Assembly (NCBI RefSeq): GCF_031458075.1
Contig: NZ_JAVDXT010000002.1
Coordinates: forward strand, 1,116,001-1,180,000
Direction: 5' to 3'
DNA from: Rhodoferax_B ferrireducens_A
GTDB taxonomy: Bacteria > Pseudomonadota > Gammaproteobacteria > Burkholderiales > Burkholderiaceae_C
DNA length: 64,000 bases
Positions 61,705 to 64,000 of this stretch are shown here, one piece after another. Position 1 is the stretch's first letter. Every line of letters begins with the position of its first letter. Under the pieces are notes generated by a model. That model saw nothing but the letters and a program-made list of their open reading frames with translations. It did no database searches and was not told the origin of the DNA. The translations under genes were made by a program, and so were the position numbers.

Positions 61705-62292
61705 ATGCAGACTTTATTGCGTGGTTTCCAGCGGTTGGCGGTGGTATGCGGTGCGGGTGTGTTGGTGGCTTGCTCGCTGCCCATGAAAGCCATTCCGCAG
61801 CAAGAAGATTTCAACTCCGCCGGCAAGTTTTCGCGCATGTTCGATGCGTCTGCTGCGCAAACCTGCGAGGCGGCCCGGCGTGCCTTGATGAGCCAGGGCT
61901 ATGTGATTTCCACCGCGGACAAGGAGCTGGTGCAAGGGCAAAAAAGCTTCCAGCCCGAGAGCGAAACCCATGTGCAGGTCGGCATCCGCGTGGTCTGTGC
62001 CCCCGAGAGCAAGGACGGGCGCGTCAGCCTGGGCTTTGTGACGGCGTTGCAGGACCGCTATGCGCTGAAGAAGTCGAACACCTCGGCCAGCCTGGGCGTG
62101 GGGGCGTTGGGCTCGGTATCGCTGCCGCTCAGCTCCAGCAGCGATGCCATGGTCAAGGTGGGCAGCGAAACCGTGGTCTCCGAGTCGTTCTACGACCGGT
62201 TTTTTGCCCTGGTCCAGCATTACCTGGTGCAAGACCTGGAAGACGTTGATACCGACGTCGTCCAGCCAGACAAGCCCAAGCCTGCGCGCTGA
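61705..62292 (+). CDS. DUF2242-like lipoprotein
   Basis: A 195-residue lipoprotein. Signal: RLAVVCGAGVLVACSLP with lipobox cysteine 23. Body: FDASAAQTCEAARRALMSQGYVISTADKELVQGQKSFQPE, then SLGFVTALQDRYALKKSNTSASLGVGALGSVSLPL. This resembles the DUF2242 family of proteobacterial lipoproteins. The start follows the previous stop by two bases, so it ends a three-gene operon. Envelope function unknown. Confidence 0.75.
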   Translation: MQTLLRGFQRLAVVCGAGVLVACSLPMKAIPQQEDFNSAGKFSRMFDASAAQTCEAARRALMSQGYVISTADKELVQGQKSFQPESETHVQVGIRVVCAPESKDGRVSLGFVTALQDRYALKKSNTSASLGVGALGSVSLPLSSSSDAMVKVGSETVVSESFYDRFFALVQHYLVQDLEDVDTDVVQPDKPKPAR

Positions 62293-62300
62293 GCCTTGGC

Positions 62301-62672
62301 TCAGGCCTGCTGTGCCTGCAGCCGCTGCGCCAGCGCCGTGAGCCCGGGGTTCGCAGGCGTAGTGGGGGCAGCCGATTCCAGCTGGGCCTGCACCAGGCGC
62401 TGCAGTGTCTCCGTCTGCGGCGTGATGCTACCGAAGAAGCGCACCTGCTGGTCTACCAGTACCAACAGTGTCGGGAAGTTGTCTACCTCGATCGGGTCCA
62501 CCAGATCGGCCTGGTCTTCGATATCGACCCACACAAATTCGGCGCCAGGAAAGCTGCGCCCGACCTGTTCAAACCGTTCCTGGTAGTCGCGGCAGCTGCC
62601 GCACCAGTCGGCACACAGGCAGGCAACCCATAAAGTGGGGCTGTTTACTATAGATTTAATAGCTTGTGGCAT
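62301..62672 (-). CDS. Thioredoxin-fold protein, start codon inside a repeat
   Basis: A 123-residue thioredoxin-like protein with redox motif ADWCGSCRDYQ, cis-Pro in NFPTLLVLVDQQ, and no signal peptide, so cytoplasmic. It is convergent with the DUF2242-like gene. Its ATG (62672) and first residues (MPQAIKSIV) are encoded by repeat copy J; thus its 5' end was remodelled by the repeat. No Shine-Dalgarno of note is visible. Confidence 0.85.
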   Translation of the reverse strand: MPQAIKSIVNSPTLWVACLCADWCGSCRDYQERFEQVGRSFPGAEFVWVDIEDQADLVDPIEVDNFPTLLVLVDQQVRFFGSITPQTETLQRLVQAQLESAAPTTPANPGLTALAQRLQAQQA

Positions 62673-62712
62673 ATGTTCTGATTGCGCTAGCGGGCTATTT
62701 TATGTATGAAAT
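62640..62712 (+). repeat. Comamonadaceae interspersed repeat, copy J
   Basis: ACTATAGATTTAATAGCTTG, then TGGCATATGTTCTGATTGCG and CTAGCGGGCTATTTTATG. It fills the gap from the LysR stop to the thioredoxin start and supplies that start codon on the other strand. Confidence 0.75.
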
Positions 62713-63651
62713 TCAGGTCTGGGCCGCAGGCTGCACTGCCTGAGCGCTTGGCGGCAATACTTCCGCCGCCGTGGCTTCCAGCGATTGGCGCAGCCAGCGC
62801 TGCACCGGGTCGTGCTGGTGCCGTAAATGCCAGAGCATATACATCGGCAGACTGGGGCAGGGCAGGGGGAGCGCGCAGCTGGCGAAGCCCTGCAGCATGC
62901 CCTGGCCCAGCAGGCCGGGCACGCTGGCCAGCCAGGGGCTGCCCTGCAGGAACGCGGCAATGCCGGCAAAGCCGGGCACGGTGGCGGCCATACGGCGCAG
63001 TACGCCTTGTGCTTGCAGCCATTGGTCGATGTCGAGCATGCGGCGCGGGTGGTACAACACGCTGACATGCTCGCTTGCCAGGTAGTCGGCCAGCGTATCG
63101 GGTGCGGCGCGCACTCTGGCGTCATAAAACACACGGTACGGTGTTTCAAACAAGCGCTTCTGCACGATGTCGGTGGCGTCTGGCGGACGTGGAGACAGCA
63201 CCAGTTGGCAACTGCCGTCACGCAGCATCTCGGCACTGGGTACGCCCGAGGGGATGGTGTGCAGCCGCACCAGAGGGGCTTGCAGACGCAGTCGCCGCAG
63301 CAGTGCCGGTAGCAGCAGGTCGCGCTGCATGTCGTTGGCCGCGATGGTGAAGCAGGCTTGCAGGGACGCCGGGTCAAATTGTTCTGGCGTGGCCAGGCGT
63401 TGCATGTCCTCCAGCAGCAGGCGCGCGGGCTGGGCCAGGGCTTCGGCACGCGCCGTGGGGACGATGCCACGGCCCGATTTCACAAACAGCGGGTCGCCGG
63501 TTATGCCGCGCAGCTTGTCCAGCAAATGGCTGACGGCCGACTGCGTGACTCCCAGGCGCTGGGCGGCCCGGGTGACCGAGCCTTCCTCCAGTACCGCTAG
63601 CAGCAGCTGCAGCAATTGGCCATCCAGGTGGGAGTAATCGAATTTGCTCAT
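62713..63651 (-). CDS. LysR-family regulator of protocatechuate 4,5-cleavage genes
   Basis: A 312-residue LTTR: GSVTRAAQRLGVTQSAVSHLLDKLRGITGDPLFVKSGRGIVPT is the HTH and wing, of the NahR/NodD-like subgroup; effector domain begins ASLQACFTIAANDMQRDLLLP. It diverges from a protocatechuate 4,5-dioxygenase gene with 79 bases between, so it very likely controls that catabolic operon (PmdR/LigR-like role). Confidence 0.9.
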   Translation of the reverse strand: MSKFDYSHLDGQLLQLLLAVLEEGSVTRAAQRLGVTQSAVSHLLDKLRGITGDPLFVKSGRGIVPTARAEALAQPARLLLEDMQRLATPEQFDPASLQACFTIAANDMQRDLLLPALLRRLRLQAPLVRLHTIPSGVPSAEMLRDGSCQLVLSPRPPDATDIVQKRLFETPYRVFYDARVRAAPDTLADYLASEHVSVLYHPRRMLDIDQWLQAQGVLRRMAATVPGFAGIAAFLQGSPWLASVPGLLGQGMLQGFASCALPLPCPSLPMYMLWHLRHQHDPVQRWLRQSLEATAAEVLPPSAQAVQPAAQT

Positions 63652-63730
63652 GGGTTCGATCTGGATTATCTGGTTTATTCGGGTGATGGTTCTGGGAATA
63701 CTACGTTCACCCACTTCACAGGAGATCACC

Positions 63731-64000
63731 ATGGCCCATGCCGAGATTCCCGGCACCACCTTGTTCGACGGCACCCAGGCCCGTAAAGGCTACGCCTTGA
63801 ACAAGATGTGTTTTTCATTCAATGCCGCCCAGGCGCGGGCGGAGTTCCAGCGCGACGAAGAGGCGTACATGCGCCAGTTCGGGCTGAATGCCGAGCAGGC
63901 CGAGGCGATTCGCCAGCGCAATGTGCTGGCGCTGATCGCGGCGGGTGGCAATGCCTATTACCTGGCTAAGTTTGCGGGGATTTTTGGGCTGGATATGCAG
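63731..64000 (+). CDS. ligA: Protocatechuate 4,5-dioxygenase subunit alpha, 3' end outside window
   Basis: The visible 90 residues begin MAHAEIPGTTLFDGTQARKG, then YALNKMCFSFNAAQARAEFQRDEEAYMRQFGLN and ALIAAGGNAYYLAKFAGIFGLDMQ, the core of the small alpha subunit (LigA/PmdA-alpha) of the type II extradiol dioxygenase that opens protocatechuate between carbons 4 and 5. A CAGGAGATCACC ribosome-binding site precedes it. The catalytic beta subunit gene should follow to the right. Confidence 0.9.
   Translation, partial: MAHAEIPGTTLFDGTQARKGYALNKMCFSFNAAQARAEFQRDEEAYMRQFGLNAEQAEAIRQRNVLALIAAGGNAYYLAKFAGIFGLDMQ

Overview
The window is GC-rich, densely coding chromosomal DNA from a betaproteobacterium, most likely Comamonadaceae (Rhodoferax/Polaromonas/Acidovorax type). 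Evidence: the gene set (methyltransferase-rnhA-exonuclease I, glrK-glrL-glrR, protocatechuate 4,5-dioxygenase under a divergent LysR gene, DUF2239-MATE), and many copies of a short interspersed repeat whose core reads ATAGCTGCTTGCGC...AAGCGCTAGAGGC, which I associate with this family. No rRNA, tRNA, phage, IS element or CRISPR array was seen.

Layout. 1-3.8 kb: methyltransferase (cut by the left edge), rnhA, exonuclease I, a secreted PHB-depolymerase-type esterase. 3.9-5.5 kb: divergent HAD dehalogenase / LysR. 5.7-12.1 kb: acyl-CoA synthetase plus a complete branched-chain-type ABC importer (2 ATPases, binding protein, 2 permeases). 12.1-16.7 kb: universal stress protein, class II aldolase, SsuD-like flavin monooxygenase and two divergent sulfonate-type binding proteins. 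16.8-24.5 kb: ETF-quinone oxidoreductase, SDR, EamA exporter, mnmC-yggX, small lipoprotein, tautomerase/LysR. 24.6-28.6 kb: sulfate importer sbp-cysT-cysW-cysA. 28.7-33.7 kb: dsbB, TetR/SDR pair, aldose epimerase, GAF/HD-GYP protein. 33.7-38.8 kb: argA and opgGH (periplasmic glucan synthesis). 39-42.4 kb: a GlrK-GlrL-GlrR (QseE-QseG-QseF-type) two-component system. 42.6-49 kb: YcaQ/AlkX glycosylase, small proteins, ice-binding lipoprotein and an OmpA-like protein. 49-58.1 kb: hrpA, and a ttu-like operon (LysR, MFS transporter, glycerate kinase, pyruvate kinase). 58.2-64 kb: DUF2239-MATE, several small proteins, DOPA-dioxygenase-like protein, thioredoxin, LysR and the start of protocatechuate 4,5-dioxygenase alpha.

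The most interesting structure is at 38.78-39.01 kb. The opgGH operon lies directly downstream of glrR. It is preceded by a full-consensus sigma-54 promoter, a perfect IHF consensus match and three palindromes that fit the published GlrR operator TGTC-N10-GACA. This predicts a GlrKR/sigma-54 circuit controlling osmoregulated periplasmic glucans. A second candidate is a perfect 16-bp inverted repeat (ACCCGGGT core) in front of a DUF2239 gene translationally coupled to a MATE exporter; DUF2239 looks like an autoregulating ribbon-helix-helix repressor. The interspersed repeat appears not only between genes but also inside dsbB, hrpA and an EamA exporter gene, and it supplies the start codon of a thioredoxin gene.
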